Of a stretch of DNA of 64,000 bases, positions 34,032 to 46,408 are shown piece after piece. The translations under genes were made by a program, and so were the position numbers. Where the stretch lies: assembly GCA_023374025.1 (NCBI GenBank), contig SIJG01000072.1:213694-277693 (forward strand), in the 5' to 3' direction. The notes beneath the pieces are model-generated. The model ran no database searches, was not told the origin of the DNA, and worked only from the letters and a program-made list of their open reading frames with translations. The stretch is from Heterodera schachtii. Its lineage: Eukaryota > Nematoda > Chromadorea > Rhabditida > Heteroderidae. The stretch's first letter is position 1. Each line of letters opens with the position of its first letter.

Positions 34032-36596
34032 ATGTGTGTAAATTCTTCTCGTGTCGCCGAGCAAATGGCTATTTCTAGTCTAAATCAGTCAGCATCAAAT
34101 GAGCGATTCAGACAATGTAAAACATTTTAATTATTATTATTATTTTTATTAGAGTATTACTATTTTATTTCAGATACAGGAGGAACACAAAGAAAAATTA
34201 TGGTATTACTGATTTTGATGGTCATTGGCATTACGGTGGCGTTGGCATTTCTCAGCTTAATTGGGGTATTGAAAGTAAAAATGTTTCAATCTCTTTTTTT
34301 TCTTTTTTATAGTTACATTCAATGAAAGGTCAGAAGTCGGACAGTGAGCGGAGTGAAAAAATTTTTAATGCAAAATTGGACAATTTGAAGAAATTTGTTG
34401 AAAAAATGGGAGAACAAATTGGAAATGGTTAGAATTAATATTTTTATGTTTTAATTGCTAAAATGCAGTTGAATTATGCTAATGTAGATGATATAGCTGG
34501 GATTAATAGGATAAAGTTACACTATTCAAATTAATTAAAAATGCTTACCATAGCATGGGTTGGCACTCTCAGTAAAATGAATCTCATCTTGAAAGGTTTT
34601 AGTAAAGTTAAAGGAATTAATTTTTAATTTATATCCGTAATAATTGAAATTGCCAATGTTTTTTATAATTTTAAAATTGCCCCATTTTTAAGTCTCTGTC
34701 GGTGAATTCATCGGATTGCAAAACGGTCAAAAGACACTTTTTGAACGACTCGGTGAATTGGGGGAACAAACGAAACGGCAGCAGCACGCGAAAGACAGTA
34801 CGAAATTCGATAAATTTTTTCTGTGTGCCAAGGGTTTTTAATGCTTTTTTATTTTATTTAAATTTTTTTGGTTTTATTATTATAAAATAGATTTTTGGAG
34901 GCGTAAAAAATTCAAGGAATTTTGACACATTAAAAACTATATTTTTAATTTAATTTAATTAAAAGAAACGGTGCCCCAAATTGACACAATTTTAGGAAGA
35001 ATTGACGAATTGGAGAAAGCGCAGCAACGAAACTTTGATCAGTTGAGCAATGAACAGCAGAAAATAAATGAAAGTTTAATTGGTGAGTAAATACGAAATT
35101 AATTCAAGATTTTTTCAAATCAATTTAAATTATTTAAATTCATTTTTAAGTTTCCCTCGACAAATTCACGCAAATGAAAAATGACCAGCAAAAGGAAGAA
35201 CAACTCTTTGGAAAAATCACTGATTTGGAGAAGAAAATAAATAAACAACAGATCAAAATGGTGTGAAAAATAATGGGGGATGAATAAATGAAAATTAATT
35301 AATGAAAATAAAAAAAACTATTAGCACTAAAAAAACCCTAAAAGAAACAAAAATAAAAGCCAATGGATTAAAAAAGAATAATTTATTTTAAAATCAATTT
35401 AACAAACTTTAAGGCGCTTTTAACTTTGCGAGGTAATTATTGGGATGACAACGCTTCTAACAGTGGCATTAAAATCACTGACGACAAAAATTTGACAGTT
35501 ACCAACGAATTCTATTATTATGGTAAATTTTAACAAAATTCAATTATTATTATTATTATTTTTTCTTCAAAGGTTGCCGCTCCATTTTCGCATTTCGTCC
35601 GATTTTGCAGAACAATGACTTCGCCGCCATTTTTTTTTACTTTGAAATTTCGGTCAACCATATGCAAACGTGAGAAACATTCGTATTTATTATAATATGC
35701 ACAACATCTGTAGCAAAAAATTTTTTTTTATTGTAATAATTAGGGGGTTGTCAATTTTTACAGGGGAAGGTCGGAAACGCACGAAAAACCCTTTTACCGG
35801 CTTGGTTTGCTACTTTTAGGACGAAGTTCCATATGCATGCATATTTTCATCTCATAACTTTTTTGAAACTTAACCAATTTTTTTTAATTTTGCAGTATAA
35901 TAAAAAACACTTAAGGCTATCGAATAATATCAAAATTTGTAAATTTGGTTCATTTGGGCGAAGTTATGAATAATTTCTGTCAAAAATTTCAATTTGATGC
36001 TTTTTGAGTAAGGTCATATGTAGCACCTATTGTCCCCATAAGCTGATTGAACCGGGATAAGTGTGGTAATATTCAATGGGCAATTTCTAACCACGAGAAG
36101 CACTTAAATGTTTCATATGTTTAAAAAACAAAATCTCTTCAGTTTAAGTGCGTGAAAAATCTGAGAAATTCCTGTTAACTTAACTTTGCATACTCAACAA
36201 AAAAGGGACAGAAAGAAAATTTGGTAAAAAAAAACGCCCTATTTGACCGTTTAAGTTTTCTTTTCCATAATTATCATTTTGTTACAGTAATGGCTGCACA
36301 TTAATAATTATGAAAATATAAATGATTCACACAATTCTTTCTTTCAATTTGCATTTTTTTTCTAATCTAATGGCAATTTCAGCTCCGTCCAATTCGGATT
36401 CGCCGAAAAACCGTTACCAATCCGAAGACGTAACGGCACTTATGCTTATGATAGTGATGGCCAGTTTTTGATTGACGGTTCACCCCAAGGACCAAAAACC
36501 AATTCTTTTAATGCCGGCGATGTTGTCGGAATTGGCATTAATTTGGCCACTCAGCAAATTTTCTTCGTCAAAAATGGCCTTCGTTTGGGTTGGTGA
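34032..36596 (+). CDS. Membrane-anchored coiled-coil SPRY-domain protein, about 362 aa
   Basis: Nine exons join in phase: 34032-34116, 34174-34274, 34313-34427, 34693-34833, 34966-35082, 35151-35260, 35414-35522, 35573-35669 and 36383-36596. A 28-residue cytosolic-type lead is followed by one strong membrane helix (VLLILMVIGITVALAFLSLI), then heptad-rich Glu/Lys/Gln helix (about residues 65-215), then SPRY: YYYGCRSIFAF, FFYFEISV, VQFGFAEKPLP, GTYAYDSDGQF, NAGDVVGIGINLAT and IFFVKNG. A type II anchor with an outward coiled coil and SPRY head is likely. The stop comes soon after KNGLRLGW. A very short alternative intron there would add about 30 residues (to about 36705). SPRY modules bind peptides; no partner can be named. 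Confidence 0.75.
35735..36240. repeat. Repeat insertion in intron 8 of the SPRY gene
   Basis: The block includes GGGGGTTGTCAATTTTTACAGG at its left and a segment (AAGGCTATCGAATAATATC...AAGTTATGAATAATT) similar to arms of the 41.4-42.0 kb and 11.0-24.0 kb inverted-repeat elements. Confidence 0.5.
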
Positions 36597-37354
36597 ATAG
36601 AAATTTAACGACACAAATTCACTTAGAAACGCAATCTGCGGGTAGCATTTTACTAAAAAAACAAAAAAATCATCCTTACGCTGTCCAATTAACACCTAAA
36701 AAATAGTAGGGGAATTCGCCCTTTTATCAACACTAATTCCACAGTTTCAAAAATTTATTAAAAAATGCATTAAAACTCAACAAATTTTTGTCGGCGCCTC
36801 TGCAAAATATTCCACCAAAATCAGAAAATGGTATTTGAAAAAACAGCTTTAAACACAATTCTATTTTGGCTGGGTTTTCATAATTTTTTCACTTTTTAGC
36901 AATCTTAAGACCTCTTCTTGCGATTTAAGCACATAAAAATCCCAGTCCTAATTATGTGGCACTTTTAATTTGGCGGTGCCAAAATTTCCGCGCCAAAGCG
37001 ACGCGACCAATTTTTATTTGATTTGAATTTTTCATTTGCTTTTCCAAAGATTCTTCATTTTTGTTTGTTGCTCCATCTTCCGCTGGTGTTGCTTCACTGT
37101 TCCCTTTCTTTGTATAAATTTTGTTTTTGAACAAATTTATGGGTGTAAAAGGACAAATTTATTCAAAAAAATAATAAAATTAAGCCATATCAATATTGAG
37201 ACAAATAATTTTTAAAATCAAAAATTCTTGTCTAGAAAATAAAAAATAAACGTTGGGGATGGATTTTTGAAAAATTTTTCATTTTTATTACGGGTGTATT
37301 TTTGAAAATTTTCAAGCCGGTTTCTTAGGGGTCAATTTTTCGTTTTTGATCCTA
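36597..37354. other. Intergenic, no gene seen
   Basis: AT-rich. It contains one degenerate GTCGGCGCC fragment near 36790 and a Lys/Asn-rich minus frame at 36952-37134 with no splice or domain support. Confidence 0.4.
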
Positions 37355-37919
37355 ACAAAGGAACATTCCGAACTGTATGTTCAAATCACTTTTAAACGAC
37401 TTTTATCGTGTAGAGCATAGTCAATTTACTATTGTAAATTTTCGGCTTTTTTGGCTACGGAGCCAAAAATGATCAGAAAAAAGTAATCAAATGAAAAACC
37501 CAGCAAAAATTTATAAATTTGATTTAATTTTTTCCTCTTATATTTTAATGACTATTTGTTATGGGTTCGGATCCGCTCGACAATGATAATTATTTTTAAT
37601 TTTTTCAAAGTTTTATTCCACTTACAATTAACATATTTTTATTCAGTTATTTTAATTTATTTTATAATGATATTTGATAGATAATTGTTTCTGATCATTA
37701 AAAAATTATGGCTCTATCATTATTTTTTTAAATTTTTTATGAATTTTTAAAATGTTGACTTTTTATCGATTTTTCCGAACTTTGATCGCTTTTTTCTGAT
37801 CATTTTTGGCTCCGTAGCCAAAAAAGCCGAAAATTTACACTAGTAAATCGACTATGCTCTACACGATAAAAGTCGTTTAAAAGTGATTTGAACACATACA
37901 GTTCGGAATGTTCCCTTGT
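37355..37919. mobile_element. MITE with about 120-bp terminal inverted repeats
   Basis: The left end starts ACAAAGGAACATTCCGAACT and the right end finishes AGTTCGGAATGTTCCCTTGT. The arms match for about 120 bp, including GGCTTTTTTGGCTACGGAGCC and TGATCAGAAAAAAG. The core is AT-rich with no ORF, typical of a non-autonomous DNA transposon. Confidence 0.85.
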
Positions 37920-38369
37920 AAGCGCAAGTATCATCCATTTTGCAATAAAGCACTCTTGAAATGGCATAAACCGCGGCCATAAGCAAATAATTGAACAAAA
38001 TAAGTTTATTTTTTTTATTTTTGTTAAATTAATTAATTAATTAAAATTACTGAGTGCCCACTGCCCATCCTATATGAAAATTGAGTAAAATTCAGAATTT
38101 ATTTTTAAAATGTTTTATAAAGTAAGATTTTAATTCTTTTAGCAATAAATTTTCAATAAAAACTTTGTACTTTAATAAAGAATATTTAGGGCTATCGAAT
38201 GATACAATATGATTGTTTAAATTTTGGTAATTTATTCAAAAAAGACATCAAATTTTTCTCAAGAAATTATTTTGGTGTTTTTTGATTAACGGCCATTTTG
38301 ATACTTTTTGAATAACGCCCGCCACTTTTTGGTCAGCTTTTTCACATTTTTTATCCTGACACTTATTAA

Positions 38370-38550
38370 CTCAAATGCTTTACAATCATTCATTTCTTCA
38401 TCACTGGCAAACTCAGAAAATTTTTTCTTTTTACTTATTTCTCCAACGGTGGGAAGCAGCGGTTGGATGGCGCAGTCGGTTGGGACTTTGTTTCCCCCGC
38501 GCCACAGAGTTTGTGTACCCACCTTTCCACCGCTTTTTTTACCTTTTTAG
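38370..38550 (+). repeat. SINE-like repeat with tRNA-like head, copy 1
   Basis: GGATGGCGCAGTCGGTTGG at about 38463 carries a near-perfect Pol III A box (TGGCGCAGTCGG). The 75-base segment starting GCGGTTGG can pair with CCACCGC at its end as an acceptor stem, but the B box is poor. A copy in the opposite direction lies at 47280-47465. Confidence 0.6.
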
Positions 38551-38699
38551 GAGTGAAACCTAAAAATTGGAGCCCTAATTATTATAAGAAGAAAAGGAAT
38601 TCATAAATTTATTGAATAAATTTTTGGAGTGAGCCCCGCGGGATTTTTGAAAAAATGTGTTCAGAATTATTTCTCTTCATCGAAAGTTTCAAAACTTGG

Positions 38700-38845
38700 C
38701 CTGTCGATGGCGAGTTAGGTATTTGTAAATAGAGAACGTAAAAAAATGCATCAAAAATCGCGAAAAAGGCACTAAAATAGGCACGAAAAAATTGAAAAAA
38801 AGCTATGAAAGGCACGAAAATCCGAAAAAGGCATGAAAAAGGTTT
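38700..38845. repeat. AAAAGGCAC-rich repeat
   Basis: Recurring AAAGGCACGAAAA / AAGGCATGAAAAAGG words match those in the 43.0-43.5 kb element, so this is probably a decayed relative. Confidence 0.5.
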
Positions 38846-39428
38846 ATATTGCAACCAGTGAATGAAATGTTTGGTTAATTTTCTTTTTTTAAATGTAGAA
38901 GAAATTTTTTGAAAAAATCTCCGTCTCTCTTCGATAAAAATCTCGGTTCCGAAGTCACTTTGAAATGAAAAGCGTTACCCGGGTCATCAATTCTCAAAAA
39001 GATATTTGACCGTCCCAGCTAAATCACGTACTTTTTCTCGTTGCGCGGCAATACAATCGCAGACAATCATTTAAAATTGCCATATCAAATTTGATTGCCG
39101 ATTTTTGAAATAGGCTTTAAATTTGCTGATTTAAAAATGGTACAATACGTACGTTTTGTTAATAACTAGGATTTTAGGTTAAATTAAGATTTCAAATTTT
39201 AGAGTTAACAATTCTTATTTAAGCCATTCCATTTACAAAATGAATATTTTCATAATTTTTTGGCTCCGTTGGTCATAGTGAGCACATTTTTTGGTGAATG
39301 GCATTTTTGTTAGAACATTTTTCTATTTCTCATTTTCAGGAGTCAATATTTGGTAATAATTTTCAAATCCCTAATGGTTATGTTTTATTAATTTAAGAAA
39401 ATAACTATTTTAACTTCTACCGGTCAGC

Positions 39429-39500
39429 GCCTGTATGGCCTAGTGGATAAGGCGTCGGCCTCCGGAGCCGGCGACTCGGGTTCGAATCCCGATACAGGCT
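39429..39500 (+). tRNA. tRNA-Arg (anticodon CCG)
   Basis: The acceptor arms GCCTGTA / TACAGGC pair fully. The D arm (GCC...GGC) has the A-box TGGCCTAGTGG. The anticodon loop is CTCCGGA on a 5-bp stem with one G-T pair. The T arm is TCGGG-TTCGAAT-CCCGA. The gene is 71 nt plus discriminator T, with no intron and no encoded CCA. A short T run follows at 39502-39507, which would serve as a Pol III stop. Confidence 0.95.
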
Positions 39501-39509
39501 GTTATTTTT

Positions 39510-41344
39510 TGTATTTTTTCATTAGACAACCAATAAATTTGTATATTATCTTTAGCGTAAGACGTTTCTTAATATTTCTGAAAAAAATTTTGTGCATTTT
39601 TTGTCTCTATTCAGGTGACTTGGAAATTTAAACTTTCAATTAGTTAAATTATAATGAAAATGCGCTTCGAAGATTGCTTCCTATTTAAGGCACGATGAAT
39701 TTAGTAAAATTTTACAAAATCTGCTTTAATGTGGAAAAAAAGCCGCACCCCCTTTACGGGGCCAACAGCTGGAGAGAGCGCCGCTTGCTCACTTCCGCTT
39801 CCTCGCGCTTAGATTCTATTGAGATATTTTTTTAGTTTTTGATAAACAAAGACAAAATCTAATAGATAAATAAATTCATAGAAGCTTTATTTTAGTTTTT
39901 TTGGCACCAGATTCTTTGTTAGCGCCTAAGACTACCCAAGAAACGCGCCCATTATTGCCGGAAAATGTCTATCAGCCAATTTTTTTCAAATTTTTTCCTT
40001 TTTCTTAAAAATTTTCCACCAGTAATTATGCATTTCAATGGACAATTTACTGTTTTGATTTTATAATTTTGAAATGTTTATATTTATTAAAGTTTTCTTA
40101 CTAACAATCAAACAACACATTCCCTTCACCACACTCTCTTACAAATTAGGTCATTATTTTGCCGTAAAATTCCTTCAAAAATTATGCGAATCAGACAACG
40201 GCAGAAAAAAAGGAGAAGTTCAAATGACCTTTACTTATCAAAGCAATAAAAATAATTAATGGAGCAGGGAATAGAGAAGAAATAATGGATGAAAAAGTGA
40301 GGACAATTGGGATTTAATTTGCTAAGAAAAATCAAAATTTGAATTGGCATTTGGCATGTCATACCAAATTTCAGTGAGATTTGTTAAGTCCAAGGAGTTG
40401 GGTAAGTATTCAATTTAAGTAAAACGATATTTTCCTCGAAAAAAAACTAATTTTTGACTTACCTAGTTTGAAACTTCGTGATTGGGTTTCGGTTTTTTTT
40501 TGTGTACATAAAATTGCATCCATATTTTACACATTTCTTCGTAAATGTGATTTGCGTGCATGTTTTTGCATTTCATGCCTCTTTTATGCGTATTTTTGAC
40601 ATTAAAAACCTCTATTTTATTTTATCAAAAATTGGTAAATTGTGAAAAATAAGCAAAATTTTCACTAAAAATTAATAAATTTTCGTTTATTTGTTTTTTT
40701 CTTAAATGATTTTTAATATCGCATTCAGCCTGTTTAGAGTTTTTTTTCCATTAAAATTTAATAAATATTATTTTGAAAAATTTAGCCAATAATTTGGGAA
40801 AGTTTATGTACTTCCGATGTTTATATTTCGAAATTTTATATCCATTTAATTTGACGCCCAACTAATCACATTCCAACCCATTTCAGGTCATTATTTTGCC
40901 GTTTTTATGCTCAACTCCAAACTCTTCATAAATATGAGAATCAGCAGCACAGAACCTTCATTTAGTATTCTTCTAACTGTGCTTTTCCATTTAGTGATTT
41001 TTTTTATATAATTAAAACATTTTATAGAAAATGAATTTCGAAAAAAGCTAATAATTTTTGTTATTTGTGTGCCATTGTGTATTTATTCTGCCCATTAGAA
41101 AAATGAATTCCAACTTTTTTAAACTAACAAACACTAAGTAACACAAGCAACGAGGAAATTAAGTGAAAAATTAGAAAAAAAAAATTTAAATTTATTATTA
41201 TATTGAGATTTGCAAAAAAATTTTGAATTTATGGAATTTATTTTTGAAGATCTTATTTCTGGTTTAATTATTTTTCTTGGATTTAAATTTATCCTTTTTA
41301 GTTGTGGTAAACATTTTCAGTATAATCACTAACTTTACCTACAT
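39510..41344. other. Intergenic region, with two related segments
   Basis: No gene was recognised. An 18-base identity, AGGTCATTATTTTGCCGT, occurs near 40147 and 40885, each after a splice-acceptor-like TTAG/TCAG and followed by similar ATGAGAATCAG-type sequence. The ORF 40074-40259 ends in a segment starting here. This may be a decayed duplicated exon. Confidence 0.35.
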
Positions 41345-41402
41345 ATGTCTTTTTCATCCGCTTCAACAGATGATGAATTTACAGCTGACCATGGTAAAAA
41401 TA

Positions 41403-42027
41403 GCGTGCTTGCGCGTTTTATAAAACCGCCAGTCGCGTTTTATAAATCCGCCAATGGGTTTGAAAACAAAAATGGGTAACACAAATAAATTCATAACTTT
41501 GCTTAAATTCACTCAAATTAATATATAATGGTACCATTCAATAGCTCTAGGTGTTCTCTATCAGAATATAATTTTCTAAAATTTTTTACTTAAATATAAA
41601 AAAAGTTTGTCTTAAAATTTCAAAGAAATTTTAAATCAGAATTTTTTGCCCAGAACATTTTTGAAATTCAATGAAATTTTCTGAAATTTTAGAGGTAATA
41701 GAGAATTCTTAGGGCTATCAAATATATAGCGATAATTGCATTTTAAACACTTATAAATTTTAAATGATTGCAAATATATATGCATAACACTTGCAAAAAA
41801 TATAGCATGTTCAATGCTTTATAACTTTTTTTATATTTAAGTAAAAAATTTTAGAAAATTATATTCTGATAGAGAGCACCTAGAGCTATTGAATGGTACC
41901 ATTATATATTAATTTGAGTGAATTTAAGCAAAGTTATGAATTTATTTGTGTTACCCATTTTTGTTTTCAAACCCATTGGCGGATTTATAAAACGCGACTG
42001 GCGGTTTTATAAAACGCGCAAGCACCA
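41403..42027. mobile_element. MITE in intron 1 of the BTB gene
   Basis: Arms of about 210 bp are inverted: the left starts GCGTGCTTGCGCGTTTTATA and the right ends TATAAAACGCGCAAGCAC. TAAAACCGCCAGTCGCGTTTTA and the segment around ATGGTACCATTCAATAGCTCTA are shared by both arms. No ORF. Its inner sequence resembles the 11.0-24.0 kb inverted element. Confidence 0.85.
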
Positions 42028-43001
42028 AAAATAGAAAAGAGTACTGTACTGACTCTTTCGTTACCACCTGAAAGTTATTATATTCTTCAGTTATATTAAA
42101 AGCTGAAATCCAAAATTAATTGGTTAACAAAATGATAAGAATATTAAAATACTTATAGGCTATGGTTTTTTTGAAATTAATTAATTTAGGCATATCTGAA
42201 AATTCTAAAAAATTCGAGCAATTTCGGCGTTCGAGAAGAATAATTGAACAACGGGAACGAATTCTGGAAATGCCTGCACAAAACGGAAAGGGTATAAAAA
42301 ATTAGTCGTGCTACTTACTGTAGATAATGGTGGCACTTTCACCCCTCTCCACCACACAAGCGGAATTTGGGCAAAATCGGAATCAGAGGACAAATTCGTA
42401 AATCTCCGTGACTCTATTGTCAAAGTGCCACTGATTGGCCATTAATTTCGAACTTTGGCCAAACAAAATCCAATGAACAATTACATTTTTCAACAGAAGA
42501 AATCCCCAGAAAGAATTTGCCAAAGCCGGAAAAACTGGTGGATCGGATGAAAGTGTTATTGAACACGGCAAATGGGGCGGACATTCACTTTTTGGTGGGA
42601 GAGGAAAAGCAGGCGAGTTTAAAATTGAAAAAGCTAAAAAAACATTGACTTTAATTTTATTTTAGCTTTTTCGAGCACATAAACATATTCTGGTGTTGGC
42701 TTCTGATGTGTTTGAAGCGATGTTTCGTATTGACGCGAAAAATACAACTGAAAAAGGCAAAATTAAAATAAAAAACTATAATTTCCATCGGATTTTCTTT
42801 TAAATTTAGCCCTTTCCGCCGAACTGTCAAACCCCGTGGAAGTACCCGATGTTGAAGCAGCAGCGTTCAAAGTGATGTTGAGCTTTATCTACGCGGAAGA
42901 TTTGAGTGAATTAAACGGACAGAATGCCATGGCCGTACTTTACGCGGGTGAAAATAATTTTATGGGAAAAATTTGATGTTTTAAAATATAAATATAATAA
43001 A

Positions 43002-43502
43002 TAGAGCCCGGACTTTTAGGCACCAAAATTTCTCAAATAGGCACCTAAAATAGACACGAAAATGTGAAAAAAGGCATAAAATCTTTTTTTTTCTCTTCGG
43101 GAAAATTTTTTTCCTCCTATGTTATATTAAAAATTTCTACACCGGAGCGAAAAAGAAGGAATTTTTAGTGGGTTTGGACCAAAAAATGACAATTTTTTGG
43201 CTGTTTTGTTGTTAAAATTTCAAAAACCAAGGAACTGTGGGTCCGGCGGTGCCGATTGGCGCGCTGGGAAAATTTTTTGGAAATTGTAAGAAATATCACA
43301 TTGCAAAAATTTAAAAAGTTTTCCGTTTTTTTTTTCAAAAAATACTGAAAAAGGCATGAAAAAGGCACCAAAAGGCAAAAAAGGCACCAAAAAGTTCAAG
43401 CTAAAAGCTTCAAACCAAGTTAAAAACTCGTTTTTCGTGCGTATTAGGTCATAGCAAGTTAGCAACAACAAAAAAAGGCATATGCCTCAAAATCCGGGCT
43501 CT
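43002..43502. mobile_element. Non-autonomous element in BTB intron 5
   Basis: The ends TAGAGCCCGGACTTTTAGGCA and its inverted form (TGCCTCAAAATCCGGGCTCTA) bound an A/GGCAC-rich body holding a GGTCCGGCGGTGCCGATTGGCG hairpin-repeat relative near 43231. The intron is 582 bp, against 50-130 bp for most others in the gene. Confidence 0.7.
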
Positions 43503-45544
43503 AATAATAAATCATTTTTTATTTTTTAGCTAAAAAATACAACATCCCTGCTTTGGTCGATCAGTGTTTGAAAATTCCGATTCCAAGACTACGCAATGTT
43601 TTCTTGGCTTATGCTCAGACTCGACTATCCGAATCGGAGGTGGAATGATTTATTATTGTTTTTACTGTATATCCTTGGGTTATATTTTGTTTTCAATTAT
43701 TCTAATTTTATTAATCTTAATACAAATTATTTATTTATTTTTTGTTAGGAATTTGCCCACAAATGTTTGCGCTACATTTGTCAAAAAGCGGAAACATTAT
43801 TCAAATCAACGGAATTTTTGCGCACTGATCAAAACTTGCTTTGCCGTATTCTGGAACGTGATCAGTTGGTGCTAAGCGATGAATTTGAAATTTGGAAAGC
43901 TGTAAACATTTAATTTAAATATATTTTAAAATCATTTTTAAATTATTCATTAGGCAATCCGTTGGGCCGACGAAAAGTGCCGTAAAAATGCCATCGAATG
44001 TTCCGCTGAGAATCAGTCGTTCTGCTCTTGGCCCGGCACTGTTCAAAATTCGTTTCCCACTAATCACATTAAAGACATTTGCGAAGGAAATTGGTAAACA
44101 CTGCTATTTCGCTACATTAATGCTACTGTGTTTTTTTTACAATGATAAAAGCCAGGGTTAATTAAAAAGGCGAATTTTGGTTTGTTGGGTGATTATTAAC
44201 CCATTGATTATTTTTTATGTGATTTGAGCTCTTTCCTAATTGATTTTTGGATGATTTTTAATTCATATTAGGAAATTAATCATCGATTATTGAATCCACC
44301 AATTTCTTCTTATCTTTCTCAAAAGTTCCCTCCGGCAGTTCTGACATTGGAAGAAGTGATCAGCGTTTACCAGTACCATTCCCATCCTGATCATCTCTGT
44401 GGAGTGCCCGAATTGTACCCAATGAAATTTCCGTGCCATGGACGAATTTCTGATTGGAACATTGCCAAGGGCAACAGAAGGACACTCGCGATGGAAATTG
44501 AGAAATTGTCGGAATTTGCACGGGAGGAAGAAGGGACTGAACGTTACAGCGAAGTCGTTCAAATAAAGGGATTCCAATTGAATATAAATGCACAAATTGA
44601 AATGAATGAGCAAAATACAGCGAAATGTTTGGGTATTTATCTTTACAGCGCTGCTTCAGAAGATGAAGATGAAGAAGGTGATGCAAAATTAATTAAAATG
44701 TTTAAAATAAATCTATTTAAGATGAAAATTGGAGATGTAAATGTTCGGCAACGTTTCGAATTGTCTCGCAAAAGGGCGGCATTGAAGATTTAATTGGACA
44801 AATAAATTTCTACTTGTATGATGATGACAGCTCTGGATTTGAGGATTTCATTAATTTTTCTGTGAATGGCAATTTAAATGTTTTTTTAATTACTCAAAAT
44901 TAAGGAATTGATGGACACAAGCAGAGGATTTTACGAAAAAGAGGAGGACAAAGTGACATTGGCCATCGATGTTTTTGTGGAAGAAGAAAAATTGGAGAAA
45001 TTCGAGTCGGACTCAAATGGAAAAATTGTGATGGAAATTGGAAAATTGTCGGAATTTGCGCGAGAGATTTGTGGGAGTGAACGGAGCAGCGAAACCATAC
45101 AAATTAAGGGATTGCCATGGAAAATTTTAGCTGAAAAAGAAAAGGAAAATGACGGCACAGAAAAAAGTTTGGCCTTTTACCTTTGGTGCACCTCCGCTAC
45201 AGAAGAAGGTGAGAAATAAATAATATTAATGCTATTACATTAAATTAAGATGAAAATTGGAGCTGCAAATGTTCGGGAACATTTCGAATTGTTTCTCAAA
45301 TGAATGGGGCGAAGGATTTCACGAGAAAATTCAACTGAGAAAAGAAATTTTACCGCTGCAAATTACTATCAGGGATTCGATAATTTCATCACTTTTGCGG
45401 TGAGAAACAATTATACATTTTTAATGCAATAAAATTGTAATAATTAAGGAATTGATGGACCCGAGCAAAGGACTTTACGACAGAAAAGCGGACAAAGTGA
45501 AATTGGCCATTGATTTTAGTGTGGAAGAAATAAATTCAGAATAA

Positions 45545-46408
45545 TCGTAAATTATTCTTAAACAATAGCCTCGTTATGAAAATGGAATTCTGTTTCAGTT
45601 CTTTTTGATTTATCATATTTTTAAACTTTTTTTGGTAATATTTCACGGGCATTTTGCCAATATCGCATGCTCCCCTCGCCTCCCATCCTTTCTTTCTTTG
45701 CTTAAAAATACGTCCCCTTTTCATCTTCCATCCTTTGAAAATTTGAAGCATCCTTTTAAAAAAATGTTCTTTGAAACTCAATAAATCAGGGGTCTAATAT
45801 GTTCTTATTTCTAAGTTCTGATTTGGGGTGGTGGTACAATTTCGTTCTGATTTCTTAAACATACTCATAATTTTGAAATTTTATGGCATAATTAGTCAAT
45901 GTTTTATCTAGAAAATTTAAATTTGATAACAATTTTAGTCATTTCTTGGGCAAAAATCTGTTAACAAATCGCATTTAAATTTTCAAAATTCTTCCCGGCG
46001 GCGCCATCGGCACCGCCGAATCATAAAATTCTTTATTTCCTAAAAATTTACTCAAAATCACAAAATTTCAACAATACCTTAATTTATCCAGTTTTACTTT
46101 TTTGAAAAGGTTATAATTGGTCCCAATTTTGTCCATTTTTCGTGGTTAAAAGTTCAAAAACCGGTTTAAACGCTTTGCCGCGTAGTTTTTTTGATGCTTT
46201 AGTCGTTTTAAGTACCTAAGAAAACTTATATTTTTTATGCAATTTTGAGTCTGGGAACCTATGATGGATATTTATTTACCCAAAAACGCATCCGAATTGA
46301 TTCAGTTTGAGATGCTTTAAATTTTAAAATATGTTTACAAAAGAATTTATTTTTTTTAAGTCATATATTATTTATTCAATTTTTCTTCTCCATTTTGTTG
46401 TCTTAATT
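45545..46408. other. Repeat-rich intergenic region
   Basis: No gene was recognised. A GC-hairpin repeat (CCCGGCGGCGCCATCGGCAC) lies at about 45995-46020 with the usual TCTGTTAACAAATC lead at 45957. Confidence 0.5.

Larger units (their letters stand above)
41345..45544 (+). pseudogene. BTB-BACK protein with two MATH-like modules (frame-broken)
   Basis: Exons: 41345-41393, 42190-42291, 42497-42612, 42666-42756, 42810-42947, 43530-43639, 43749-43901, 43954-44093, 44326-44677, 44722-44861, 44905-45208, 45250-45399 and 45449-45544. The BTB domain (NGADIHFLVGEE, LFRAHKHILVLASDVFEAMF, FIYAEDL) leads into BACK-like helices (LVDQCLKIP... KCLRYICQKAETLF). Two MATH-like halves follow, each with EIEKLSEFARE / QIKG, DENWxCKCS.TFRIVSQ and ELMDxSKG. 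Such proteins usually recruit substrates to cullin-3 ligases. The frame fails near 44017 (an apparent 4-nt insertion), near 44336 (1 nt), and in the 45250-45399 exon (in-frame stop then a shift). Donors after 42612 and 42756 are GC. It is most likely a recent pseudogene; base-call error is the alternative. Confidence 0.75.

Noticed and set aside
39740..39815. Short similarity to cloning-vector origin flank (CTTCCGCTTCCTCGC)
   Set aside because: About 14 bases only, within otherwise nematode-like sequence; likely chance.
44287..44686. Two minus-strand ORFs over 100 aa
   Set aside because: Antisense of the MATH-like exon, which has clear family motifs on the plus strand.
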